Assembly (NCBI GenBank): GCA_965112965.1
Contig: CBCOTE010000023.1
Coordinates: 62,001-126,000 of the forward strand
DNA: 64,000 nt
DNA from: CBCOTE01 sp965112965
Lineage (GTDB): Bacteria > Desulfobacterota > Desulfovibrionia > Desulfovibrionales > Desulfovibrionaceae
Reading direction: 5' to 3'
This document shows positions 40,485 to 50,886 of this stretch, in pieces; position 1 is the first letter of the stretch, and every line of letters begins with the position of its first letter. The position numbers and the translations under genes are program-made. The notes under the pieces are model-generated. The model was not told the origin of the DNA, made no database searches, and saw only the letters and a program-made list of their open reading frames with translations.

Positions 40485-43400
40485 TCGAACGATGCGTTGT
40501 CAGCATATAAATTTGGACAGAGTGACAAAGCGGAATCAAATCGTGGCGTTTAGGGCTAGGACTGACTGTCCGTATCCAAGTTGTGTTTGCAGTTAGAGTT
40601 TAGTAGATTTTCACGAAAATATTCGATTAGTATCAACTCACTCCAACCCACTCGATTTATTATTGGCCGGCAGCGTCTACGGTAGTAGCCTTATTGGATG
40701 TACTGCAGATGATTAAGCGATTAGGACGATTTCCTTCAATCGCACAGTGATATAAAAAATGGGTAATTGTATATAGGTTTTCCATAGACAATAATGGGAA
40801 CAGTTCGTTAAGAATGAGGTCACGGATATATACAGACACTGACCCTCTAAGCCGGTGAAATGGTAGTAATTGTTGACAATATAGTCTACAAGCAGATGTG
40901 GGCGTTGGCGACAGGCTATGATCTAGTAGGCTGGTTATGAAGTCGAAGGGCGCAAAGTTCGTAGAGTAGACATCCATGAGTCTATGCAAAAGATACAGGA
41001 TGGTTGCGGCTGTAGCTGTTTAGAGGTTTTCGTACAATATGATATAATAGTTTTGAGGCTGAAACGAGTGACTCAAGACTCTGGGCCTGCACTATTCATG
41101 TCGGTTTGGAGGGGTTGGATGATTGTGGGTATGTTACCAATTATTAGAAAAATGAATTATTTGTATATCAACTTAAATTATTTATTAAATGTTTTATAGA
41201 TGGTTGAACAGCTGGTAGTGGCGACGATCTAACCCGTCGTTTTATCGTATATGAAGTATAGCTCAGTGTGAAGGACAGCGCAAATAAATATATTTTAATC
41301 TAGTAGCTAAAGTTTATTTCGATTATCTGTAGTCTTTAAATGATGGCATGCTTTTGTTTGTTTTCTGATTATCGACTTCGTTTTTTTCTAGTGCCGCACT
41401 TTATGTAAGCACTATTTATTCGACTGGGGGCTTGCTGATCATTATTGTAGCTTAGATGATAGCCAGGCTTTTTATTTTTTTTTGCCAGATTTTCGTATAC
41501 TCAAAGACGTTCTTCTGGGGTAGGGTAAGATTTTGGTCTACCATAACTCTGCCCTTGCCCTGTAATTTCTTGGGTTCAAGTTTATAAATCGCGGTTATAC
41601 GAGTCTTAGGATCGTGGTCTTTCTTTATGCTGCCTATAGCCTTCGCTCAGCGGTATTAGTCCTTCAGATCTTGCTCTGTTCGGAGAACTGACTGATGCTT
41701 TGGTATTCTAGGTATTGTGGATATCATGGTCATCAGTTATGTATTTTTATTGTCCAGTAGTCATACTGGATACTTATTCGACTTTTTGGGGCCATGATCT
41801 GGAAGTTTGGCTCGTTCTACATATTTAGTTACTCCATAGTCTAAGGTCTTACTATCCTCCTAGACAAGGTTTACCGCTATGGGGGGGGTTGTTCTTTATG
41901 TCTATCTTTATTTTTTTGTTGGTTCAGAACGCCTTACATCTGGTTGGGTTACTGGTTATACGCCGGTCGGAGTAGTTTTTAATAATTTCTCCTTACTTCG
42001 ATTTACTCCTTTAGTTTTTTTCTATGCAGTATCTATAACCGAGGCACCATTATCCTGTGTAACCTATTGTATGATTGCGTGCGTTTACAGTCATCCTCAT
42101 AAAAGGAGTAGTCTTGCCGTGGTGCTCCTGAAAGCTCTAGTTTTTTATGGATTTTACATCCATAATTTTCCCTTTAATGACCATACTAACGTTATGACTG
42201 GGTTAGCCGCTGCATAGTTTGCGTGGTTACGTTTTTTTAGGTCCGCAAAATATAACCATATTTTTTTGTATTCGAGGTATGTCATGCTCAGGCGGTTTAT
42301 ATTTCAGTTCGTCAACTGGAAGAAAATTCGACAACTACTTAAGATATATGGAAACAGTTGATTTTAATTTTGTCTTGGGCTTCTACCGAATCTGGAATCA
42401 GGCGGATGGAGATTAAATACGTTTAGCTGTGTCGGACGCAATGATCATAGACTATAGCTACGTCAAAAAAACTTAGTGTATACTCATAGTTGACGGCTAG
42501 GTTTAGATTAATAGCCATCGTTGTTAGGTGTAGGGTTCATAGCGGGCATAGTGATTTTCACTACTTCTCTTTAAATCTTCATTTTTTATGAGAATAGTTT
42601 TAAGCTCATCTGTTTGAAGAACGACGAGTGCGCTGATGTATTGGTGAATTTTTATTCCCGTACGGATCAGGTTTAGGAGAATCTGTAGCCATATGGGTGT
42701 AAAAAAAGTAGATGTGTTCGTTACGGCGGAGTGCAACAATATAACATAGTACTAATAGCGTATGGCCTTACTAATTGCCCGGATTTGGAGTTAATAGTGG
42801 GCGTAGTTGTATCTCGGGCCATTCATGTCGTCACTATTTATCGTTTTAGTTGAATTTTGGAATTTACGGCTGTGGCGTGTCTAATGGTCATTTTTTTTGC
42901 ATCGTCATTAAGTAGGCTTTACAAGCGTCGTGGCCGAATATTTGTTGGAGCTAGTTATCAACCTGGTGATCGTGCATTTCTCCGAGTGAAGTGAGACAAC
43001 TATTGTTACATTTTGACCCATAGTAATGTGGATTTTTTTTACTATGGTCATGTGTGCGGCCGGTTGGGGAGGGTGGTCTTAGTCTCTAATCTATAAAGTC
43101 CGCCCGTATTCCCGCCATGGTCTTTAAGGACTGCTAGGAGGAGAATATGTGGGATATCGCAGAGAATAGATAGCTATGGCGTGGGGTGCCAATGTTTTGG
43201 GCTATTGCGGGCCTATGGCCTAGTAAGAGTTTATATAGGCGGTATTGCGTAGATGAAGGCCTTGGATTGGATTGATATCGGGGGGTATTCTTCGAGTAAG
43301 CAATATTGCCTATGTGGTTTTTTTGTTAGTGACAATATCACGCTCTTGTCGATCTACGAGTGCATCTTGCGGTTCAACTTTTGCTTGGCGATAGTCAAGG

Positions 43401-46400
43401 CCGTGGGCACCACCAACCTCTCTGAGTGCAAGCTGGCTAGAGTGTGCCTGGCGCATATGAGTTCGTATTTTGAATTATAACCTGACTTTACCCTTAAAAG
43501 CATAAAGAATATCATGGTAGCTTTAGATCTGGCGGGGTGCCCTTGAGCCCGGCTCAGTAAGTGCTCTGTATGCGTGGCCTCGTTAGGGATAGAGTGTAAA
43601 GTCCTAATGGTGACTCAGGTGGGTTTGGACGGTGGGTAGGAACAGCAGTTAGCCGTCGCCTGCTACTGTTGGCAGATGAGCCACTGTAGCCATGGATTCG
43701 GCAAAATAGTGGTTATTTTTAGGTATTTTACGGCTTTGTTCAACGATTACAGCTGTGCCATAGTAATGATAACGTATGATCTATATATTATAGAGTTTGG
43801 ATATTGAGCGTGTACATTGAGGACGGTCGCATCGGCGATGGCTATTCGATCCTACAGTGTTGGATATGGGCAAAATAGAGATACAAGTGCGGGGGTGGGG
43901 TAAAGTATAGAGTAGATCTTACAGAGCTAGGGCGCAATTACGGTCCTAGTCTTGGTGCTCGTGGCGGTATGCTCGGCGTTGGGCTGACTGGAAGCATCGT
44001 AAAGTACACGCGATACAGGTAGAGGTTAAACGGTTAAGCGATTACGTTTAAGAAGACAGGGTCGGTGAGCGAAATGATACGTCTGGATTTCGACGTATCA
44101 GGCTATATCGTGGGGGTAGCTATGGATAAACGGCCGAGGTAGCCTGGGATAGTGTTAGTCTACCTGCATCGTCTTTGCTGACGACAAGGAAGCTGTGCAA
44201 GTCGAACATGAAGCCTACGGTAGGCCATATAGACCAGAACAGTGCGGTAACGCTTCCACCTAGTGGACAATACGGCCTGAAAAGAGGATGAGATGGTGGG
44301 CCGTGGTTAAGTTGGATTAGGTCTGGAGTAACCTAGTTAAATTTTCTGGTTGTAGCGGACAAGGCGATATTGAAATTTGTCCATCAAGGAGGTAATACTG
44401 CACAAGTATTGTCGGCCCGTGATTTATCAGGTCCGTGGTCAGGCAGGTTTATTATTAAAAAAAAGATTTTTTTGTTCCTGTCGAGGAAGCGCACGAACAG
44501 AGATGTATCTCTTCAGCTTGTTAAAGTTGGTTAACCTTGGCACTATCTTATTAATGATTTTTCGGCTTTAGAGGGAGAGGCATAGTGTCGCCCGGAGGGG
44601 CTGGCTGGGTCGAATAAGATTCCAGGAGAACTATTATCGTTCATCCTATATTCTGATATCTGATTTAGGCTTTGAATTTTTTGTCTTGGGGCCAACTGAC
44701 TATAGTCGTTTTCGTGGCTAGGATTAGTTTGTCCAGGAATAACCTTATAGTTTCTTAGTTTTGGGCTAGAAAGACGGCGTAAACTGTGGCTATCTATTTC
44801 GCAGTTTTTTTGAATGCTATGTTCTGAGGTCCTGACGTATGGTACGTTTGACGTCCTTCTTTTATGTTTTTATTTTTAGCTTTAGATAGATGTGGTTAGG
44901 GTAATCATGGGAGCAGGCATCATCTTATCAGGATAAAAAAATATTTTCAGCGAATATATTTTGTTAACTGTTTTTTGCTTTAAGGTTCATTTTTCTAGTA
45001 CGCTCTCGGGCTGAGAGTAAGATGAAATGGCTAGTTCTATCTGTATCTGGTGGTAGATATTTTTGATTTTTTTGGTTTATGACATGCTATGGATAGTTTA
45101 TAGAAAAAAATTGTTAATATAGGAGAAATCATAATTATGATCATGAAGAAAGGTCGCTATCCAGGACAAAGAAGGCGTACGGGAGCAATTTGATGAGCTG
45201 AAATTTGTCTTAGGTGTTTGTGGTTTTAGTAGATTTAGGGGCTTGTTGGCTAGGTCTATGAGGATTGGCGTCAGACTATAGAACAGCTGTGTGGCGAAGG
45301 TAACTACGCCATCGACTTGAATGTCGGTTTAAGTCAAGTAGGATAAGATTGTTGTAACGGTATGGAGCATGCGAGGTGTCTGTCGTACGGGTAGTAAAAA
45401 AAATGGAAGATATAATGTCGTGTCGGGATGCAACGGGCCTAGTGGGCGGCATAGATTACAGGTCAGAATATTTTTTCGGTGTCGAATAACCCGATGTTGA
45501 TTAAGTCGATTTAACATAATGAATGAAGGAATCATGGAACGATTTTGTTAGTGGTGCAGACCATGTTATGGCTGGCCGGAAGCGCTTGTATGCAATCGTT
45601 ATAAAAAAAAATTATAATTTTTAGATTTTTTTCATTTATGCTGTGACAAAATCAAACAAGGAAGGCCACTGGCCAAAGCCATGGACCTAGGCTAAAAAAT
45701 GCAAAACTACATTTATGATATCACGTTCACCGAAATTGTATTTTGGACTAAATAGTATAGCTATATCTATTAAAAAAAATAATATTATACTATATTGATT
45801 AATCATTTTAAGTCAACGAACTACTCTTTAAATCAGTCTAGTCGGTTGTATCAAACAATTAACACATTTTTTTTGCTGAAGTAAGAGTTAAGATAAGAAA
45901 TTCGTTAGTCTGGAGATGCTAAAAAAGCCTAGATTATCTATGAAGATGATGTGTGGGAACGTTTCCCCCAAGGAGAATATTTTTTCAATATTGGCAGTGT
46001 GATAGGTTTCATACGTTTCTCAATAAGCTTGTGATAGGCTACTACGATTAATGGATTACCAGTAACCTCCAGATTACACTTACGTCAATGAGTTAGATAT
46101 TAATTTTTTCTGGGAGATCGAGTAGGTCTTTGTCGTAAGATGGTGTCTAATGCGTCTTCTCCAAAGAGATGTCTGATGGAGTAGTAACCAAAGACTAAAA
46201 AAACCGGGCCGCCACGGAGCTGGACCGGCCTGTGTTAGTTAAAGAAACCAATTGGGCCAAGTGATAGAAACCTGCGCGAGATAGTAGCCGGCTGAAAGCA
46301 TTTGAGCTAAAAGACAGCTTCATAAGGAGCACTAGACAGGCTTGTCTTTTCGGTGCTGGCGAAATCCAATGCATTGACTTAATTATTTCCCGACAGAAGC

Positions 46401-46698
46401 ACGATGGCCGGCTGTTACAGTTGTCCGCTGCTCTGGATCTATTCCAGGGGGCTATTACGCAATAAAGTTAATTTATTCAAAATATTGTGGTCTTTGTAGG
46501 GCGTTGCAGGTGAGGTCGAGGAAGGGGTGAACCGGCCACCCAATCAGCTAATTAATTTCATTTTGAAAACTCAGCGTTGAATGGCATACTTCAGGGCCAT
46601 AGACTGTCTCCTTAGCCCAAAGAATAACCTTTGTCTTATACACTACTTGCATTAATCCATGCCGTGACCCGCGTCTTTTGCTCCATCAACGGACTTTT
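40485..46698. other. 6.2-kb gene-poor spacer
   Basis: No gene supported. The longest frames (for example 41879-42217 and 40660-40989) lack ribosome sites and known motifs. The composition varies: T-rich around 41.3-42.4 kb and A/T-rich around 45.6-45.9 kb. A minus-strand terminator-like element lies at 46197-46228. Confidence 0.7.
46197..46228 (-). terminator. Possible relic terminator
   Basis: On the minus strand CCGG-T-CC, an 11-nt loop, then GG-C-CCGG followed by seven T. The stem is 6 bp with one mismatch. A minus-strand gene starts 1.1 kb upstream and ends at 46699, 470 bp before this site, so it could serve that gene or be left from a lost one. Confidence 0.3.
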
Positions 46699-47319
46699 TT
46701 ATAGCTGTGTGACATGCTCTAGAATTTTTATGGCCAGTATATCGATCCACTGCAGATATTTGTCGGCGTCAGTGGCGCACTGGGCCAGTTTTATAGTTGT
46801 TATTCCGGCTGCGATTAAGTCAGAGGGTGGGTATGCCATGGCGGCCGCGGCCTGCAGTGGCTCTTGGTCTCGGCGCAGTTCCTGTGCTAACTGCTTGAGG
46901 CGATTACCCACGTACCCGGCCAGGATCCGGCTATTTTTACCTTCTTGCACCAGGTAGTCGTAGTAGAGAAAGACTATGTCGAAGCAGTTTCCGGCTAACT
47001 GCTCTAGACTGTTTATGGTGGCCGTGAGCTCCCGGACTAGCGTGGTGGATACAGCTGGGACGAGGGCTTTGGCAGTTGCATCAGTCATATTGGGGATTGG
47101 TGTCGTTTCTAGGTCTTTACGTAGGGTAGCTAGATTGCGTATGAAGATAGTATAGTTGTTCAGATAGGCCTTTATCTGTGGCAAGGTTAGGCTTTTGGCG
47201 GTTTTTGTAGCTGGTTGTTCATTCTGTTGGAGCATGTTGGCCACAGGGTAGGCCATTAATATTGGAGGGTATGCAAGAGCTAGGGCGAGTAGCAGGCCGT
47301 AGAGAGTGAATATGGGCAT
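46699..47319 (-). CDS. Secreted protein of unknown function, 206 aa
   Basis: The protein starts with a hydrophobic stretch (about residues 3-23, MPIFTLYGLLLALALAYPPI) that looks like a signal peptide, followed by a mostly helical, charged body (LPQIKAYLNNYTIFIRNLATL and RLKQLAQELRRDQEP). It has one cysteine near residue 113 and another near 187. I do not recognise the family. There is no good ribosome site before the ATG at 47319, but codon structure across the frame is regular and GC content exceeds that of the spacers, so I believe it is a real gene. It stands alone; an orphan terminator on the opposite strand lies 63 bp upstream. A periplasmic protein kept in a shrinking genome could be host-related, but nothing shows that directly. 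Confidence 0.7.
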   Translation of the reverse strand: MPIFTLYGLLLALALAYPPILMAYPVANMLQQNEQPATKTAKSLTLPQIKAYLNNYTIFIRNLATLRKDLETTPIPNMTDATAKALVPAVSTTLVRELTATINSLEQLAGNCFDIVFLYYDYLVQEGKNSRILAGYVGNRLKQLAQELRRDQEPLQAAAAMAYPPSDLIAAGITTIKLAQCATDADKYLQWIDILAIKILEHVTQL

Positions 47320-47381
47320 GGGTGTTAAATGGATATCGGAATGATTTTTGATATGGGTATTGATTTTTTAAAAGATATAGT

Positions 47382-47409
47382 TACAGCCTAGCCCAGGCTG
47401 TATTTTTTT
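47382..47409 (+). terminator. Intrinsic terminator without an upstream + gene
   Basis: TACAGCCT, loop AGCCC, AGGCTGTA, then seven T: a perfect 8-bp stem and T run of textbook form on the + strand. The nearest + strand CDS upstream is the ABC ATPase, 6.9 kb away; the adjacent gene is on the minus strand. It may end an unrecognised RNA or be the relic of a lost gene. Confidence 0.7.
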
Positions 47410-48317
47410 GTGCAAGTATACGATAGGTTGCATGGCTACACTGGTTTTTTTTCTGTACGTTTTTTTACGTATCTGTCAGAGAAGAGAAGGTGGAGACTTA
47501 TCCCTATTAAAAACTTTTATCGCCTTAGAGGGGGGGGTGTATTTTATATTAACCTGTTTCCGTCATAGCGCTGTTAGTACGGTCTTTGCCCGTTTTCTGA
47601 CGCCAATAATATTAGTGCTTGAGCGATTTGCACCGTGGTATGAACAAGTATGCAGGTGTTCATGAAGCCTGTGATCCTATCGGCGCCAGGGCCTATCGCA
47701 ACGTGCAGTACTTCTACTTCGTATGAATAAGGCATGTTTTTTGATCCCCTCCCCACTATGATCCATTGATCAGGCTATGTGAGTAATCTAATAATATAAT
47801 ATGGCCTGTTGAGAACCTCTGACGAAAAGGATGAATTGTCACTTATCTTCAGGATGAGCTGCCTTGAGTCTTGTAGCTTGGCCAATTCGTGCATTAATGT
47901 TGACGAATCACTAGTCATGGCCCGGGTAAATTATTGTCCTGTCAGGCTGTAGTCATGTGTTGTAGTAGATTGAAGTTACTTATGATCTCAAGTAGTTGAT
48001 TTTTTAGCAACCAACCTAATAATAAGTGCCCGATAGTCTAATCTTTCACGTTTTTAAAGGCGTCTTGATCTCCATTTTTAGAAGATATAATGTGTAATTA
48101 TTATAGTCTAGCTTTATTATGTATAGACGTCTTTTTAAATCACACATTTTTATGACAGCCTATGACTTGGGGTAAGAGCCACCAGCCGGTGTTGCTTATT
48201 TTTTTTTGTTCTGGGTTATTCCGGCTAGTTGAGTTTATCCTGTCTACGGTATACAGTATATCGAAAGCCTGTACCGTGTTGTGCGGTCCCTATCCTAAAG
48301 TATTTAAGTCAGCTTCA
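47410..48317. other. 0.9-kb spacer
   Basis: No gene supported between the orphan terminator and trmH. The frame upstream of the trmH start is open to 48162 but reads as hydrophobic sequence unlike the family and is not included in the gene. Confidence 0.6.
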
Positions 48318-48989
48318 ATGATTCCACAGTCCCATCACCCCGGTCAACTTGCTCTGGCCCGCATTCGGGGCCGTCGGATCGAGTGCACCCCAGAGCGTGC
48401 GGCCCGTATCCGTCAGGTTCTGGCTCGGCGTCAGTCTGATCTCACAGTCATTTTGGCCAATATTCACGATCCGCATAACGTCTCGGCGATCTATCGTAGT
48501 TGCGACGCCTTTGGTGTAGCCCGCGTACATCTCTACTATACCGACACTGCTTTCCCAGCTTTGGGTCACAAAACTTCGGGTTCAGCTCTCAAATGGGTTG
48601 AGACCATACGTTACAATGATGCCGCGGTCATGGTCGCTGCTTTACGGGGTAGCATTCCCGTCCGGAACGGTGCTTCCAAGGGTTACCAGATTTTGGCTAC
48701 TAGTTTGTCTCCTTGGGCCGTGCCTCTCGTAGCCTGCGATCTTACCCGGCCTACTGCTATTGTCTTCGGTAACGAGCATCGTGGCGTGGATCCTGAGCTC
48801 ATTGAGCTGGTTGACCACGAGATGTGCATACCAATGCAGGGTATGGTTCAAAGCCTTAACGTCTCTGCAGCCGCAGCTGTTGCTCTATTCGAGGCCTGGC
48901 GCCAGCGTCACGCCCGTGGTTTTTATGATGCCCCGGCTTACCCTCTAACCGAGTTTGAGACCTTCGTGACCACCTGGTGTGCCAAATGA
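48318..48989 (+). CDS. trmH: tRNA/rRNA 2'-O-methyltransferase, TrmH/SpoU family
   Basis: A 223-residue SPOUT methyltransferase; TrmH itself methylates the ribose of G18 in tRNA. Motif 1 is NVSAIYRSCDAFGV (about 49-62). Motifs 2 and 3 are IVFGNEHRGVDPELIE and IPMQGMVQSLNVSAAAAVALFE (about 152-195), which form the knotted SAM site. The C-terminal extension fits TrmH rather than RlmB. I chose the ATG at 48318 (MIPQSHHPGQL), although no ribosome site precedes it, because the longer frame is unlike the family. The stop is TGA. It stands alone in spacer DNA. Confidence 0.85.
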   Translation: MIPQSHHPGQLALARIRGRRIECTPERAARIRQVLARRQSDLTVILANIHDPHNVSAIYRSCDAFGVARVHLYYTDTAFPALGHKTSGSALKWVETIRYNDAAVMVAALRGSIPVRNGASKGYQILATSLSPWAVPLVACDLTRPTAIVFGNEHRGVDPELIELVDHEMCIPMQGMVQSLNVSAAAAVALFEAWRQRHARGFYDAPAYPLTEFETFVTTWCAK

Positions 48990-49942
48990 TCAGCTCCGGT
49001 TTCTTTATCGTACGGTTCTGTATCTTTGAGTCTGTCTCTGGAATCCAAATATGACCCCGTCTTAATTTTCACTACCTCTCAACCTCTGGTTTTACTTCCG
49101 GGCCTGATCGCCTTGCTTCTTTACCCTATGCCAATATATCATGTCTATGATCAAGCCCGGTCCTGCCCATAGCCAGTCTATATGCCGTACGACTAGAAAA
49201 TATTTGTGTCGAAGTTCTGGATAACGGTTATATCGATGTCCTCAGCTGAGGTTTGTCTGTTTGATGGAGGGTATTTGGCAGATTCGGCTTGCATCACATT
49301 TCTTGCCTGTAATATGGGTATTCCGGCCACTCATACTTGACTTATACGGCTGCACGTAGTGGCCTGAATTTGTATTCTTTATAGACGACATTGTTATTTT
49401 TTTAGCCCGACTGACTGGAGTGGTTGGACATGGCCGTAGTTGTGTATTGGAACGCCGGCGCTTAGGTGCCCGTGCTTAACGTTCACAGTTTGGCTCTACT
49501 ACAGAGCCATGGGCGGGAGATGACTAATTCCGAATTACTTGTGTCATATGTGTCGTTGGCATTGGTTTCTAGGTACGGTGATTTTGATCTGTGTTATGCC
49601 CTTTTTTCCAGTTCGATGATTTAGGTTACGGTCTTATATTCTTAGCGTCTCAGCCTACTAGAAGCACTTGGCCATAATTTACTGTATGCGCAGTGGCTGT
49701 ATGAGCCTATAAAGACTTCTAAATAATATTTTGAGTAAATAGTATAAATCATATACGGAACTATAGGGAAAAATAGTTGGACCTGAGCAGCCGTTTACTT
49801 ACCTACTATTAGATGACCTGAGCAGTGAAGGCTATTAGCTATTATGTGGTTATGGGAATCCAAGGCGATACGGTATCTTAACTATAGAAATCGAGAACCG
49901 ACTAATCCTGAAGGAAATTGGATTAGTTTTTTTGTCCGCCTA
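48990..49942. other. 0.95-kb spacer before the ribosomal block
   Basis: No gene supported. In free-living relatives the RNA polymerase genes rpoB and rpoC usually precede rpsL; no trace of them is seen here. Confidence 0.65.
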
Positions 49943-49971
49943 TTGACAAATTATGACATTTTGTCTAAAAT
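49943..49971 (+). promoter_or_regulatory. str operon promoter
   Basis: A perfect -35 TTGACA (49943-49948), 17 nt, then TAAAAT (49966-49971, 5 of 6). The -10 ends 46 bases before rpsL. It is the best promoter in the window and probably drives much of the ribosomal block. Confidence 0.8.
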
Positions 49972-50017
49972 TTTTAGGTTTTGTAATAAAAACTGTCTTT
50001 CGAGACGGAGGAAGGAT

Positions 50018-50389
50018 ATGCCGACCATCAATCAGCTCATCCGTAAGGAGCGAAACAAGGTACTTAAGCGTCGCAAGACGCCGGCCCTTCAAGCTTGTCC
50101 GCAGCGCCGCGGCGTGTGTATTCGAGTGTACACGACCACACCCAAGAAACCTAATTCAGCCTTGCGCAAGGTCGCTCGTGTGCGGCTAACTAATGGTATT
50201 GAGGTCACCGCCTATATCCCAGGCGAGGGCCATAATCTGCAAGAACATTCTGTGGTGCTTATCCGCGGCGGTCGTGTCAAGGATCTTCCCGGTGTTCGTT
50301 ATCATATCATCCGTGGTACTTTGGATACTTCAGGAGTACAGGATCGTCGTCAAGGTCGTTCCAAATATGGTGCCAAACAGCCTAAGTAA
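50018..50389 (+). CDS. rpsL: 30S ribosomal protein S12
   Basis: The decoding-centre protein of the small subunit. At 123 residues it is complete, with KRRKTPALQACPQRRGVC (about 17-34) and the TTTPKKPNSALRK block (about 39-51), where streptomycin-resistance changes fall in other bacteria; the wild-type lysine of TPKKPNS is present. GGAGG sits 6 bases before the ATG at 50018; the upstream extension of the frame is not part of S12. It is the first gene of the str operon, 17 bp before rpsG. Confidence 0.98.
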   Translation: MPTINQLIRKERNKVLKRRKTPALQACPQRRGVCIRVYTTTPKKPNSALRKVARVRLTNGIEVTAYIPGEGHNLQEHSVVLIRGGRVKDLPGVRYHIIRGTLDTSGVQDRRQGRSKYGAKQPK

Positions 50390-50406
50390 ATCTACCAGGA
50401 GTCGAC

Positions 50407-50877
50407 ATGCCCCGTAAAGGCTCTGTGTCCAAGCGTGAAATTTTGCCCGACCCGATATTTTCTAGCAGATTAGCCGCTAAATTCATCAATCGACTCATGT
50501 ACAGCGGTAAAAAGAGTACAGCTGAGCATATTTTTTATCGAGCACTTAATATTTTGGGCGAAAAGACCAGCGAAGGGCCCATTAAAATTTTTGAAAAAGC
50601 TCTGGATAACGTTAAACCACACATGGAAGTTAAGGCCCGCCGTGTCGGTGGCGCTACCTACCAGGTACCCATGGAAGTTAGACCTGACCGTCAAGTAACC
50701 TTGGCCATCCGTTGGCTTATCAACTATGCCCGTGTCCGTGGCGAGAAAGGTATGATTTTTAAGTTATCTGGCGAGCTTTTTGATGCCTTTAATAATCGAG
50801 GTAGTGCGGTAAAGAAGAAAGAAGATACTCACCGTATGGCCGATGCAAATAAAGCCTTCGCTCATTATCGCTGGTAG
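50407..50877 (+). CDS. rpsG: 30S ribosomal protein S7
   Basis: It starts assembly of the head of the 30S subunit and can repress its own operon in E. coli. The 156 residues are complete, with MPRKGSVSKREILPDPIF at the start and RWLINYARVRGEKGM (about 112-126). AGGAG lies before the ATG. It is followed 9 bp later by fusA. Confidence 0.98.
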   Translation: MPRKGSVSKREILPDPIFSSRLAAKFINRLMYSGKKSTAEHIFYRALNILGEKTSEGPIKIFEKALDNVKPHMEVKARRVGGATYQVPMEVRPDRQVTLAIRWLINYARVRGEKGMIFKLSGELFDAFNNRGSAVKKKEDTHRMADANKAFAHYRW

Positions 50878-50886
50878 GAGTTTGTT

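Noticed and set aside
41879..42217. 112-codon plus-strand frame
   Set aside because: T-rich composition yields a hydrophobic translation by chance; there is no ribosome site and no motif.
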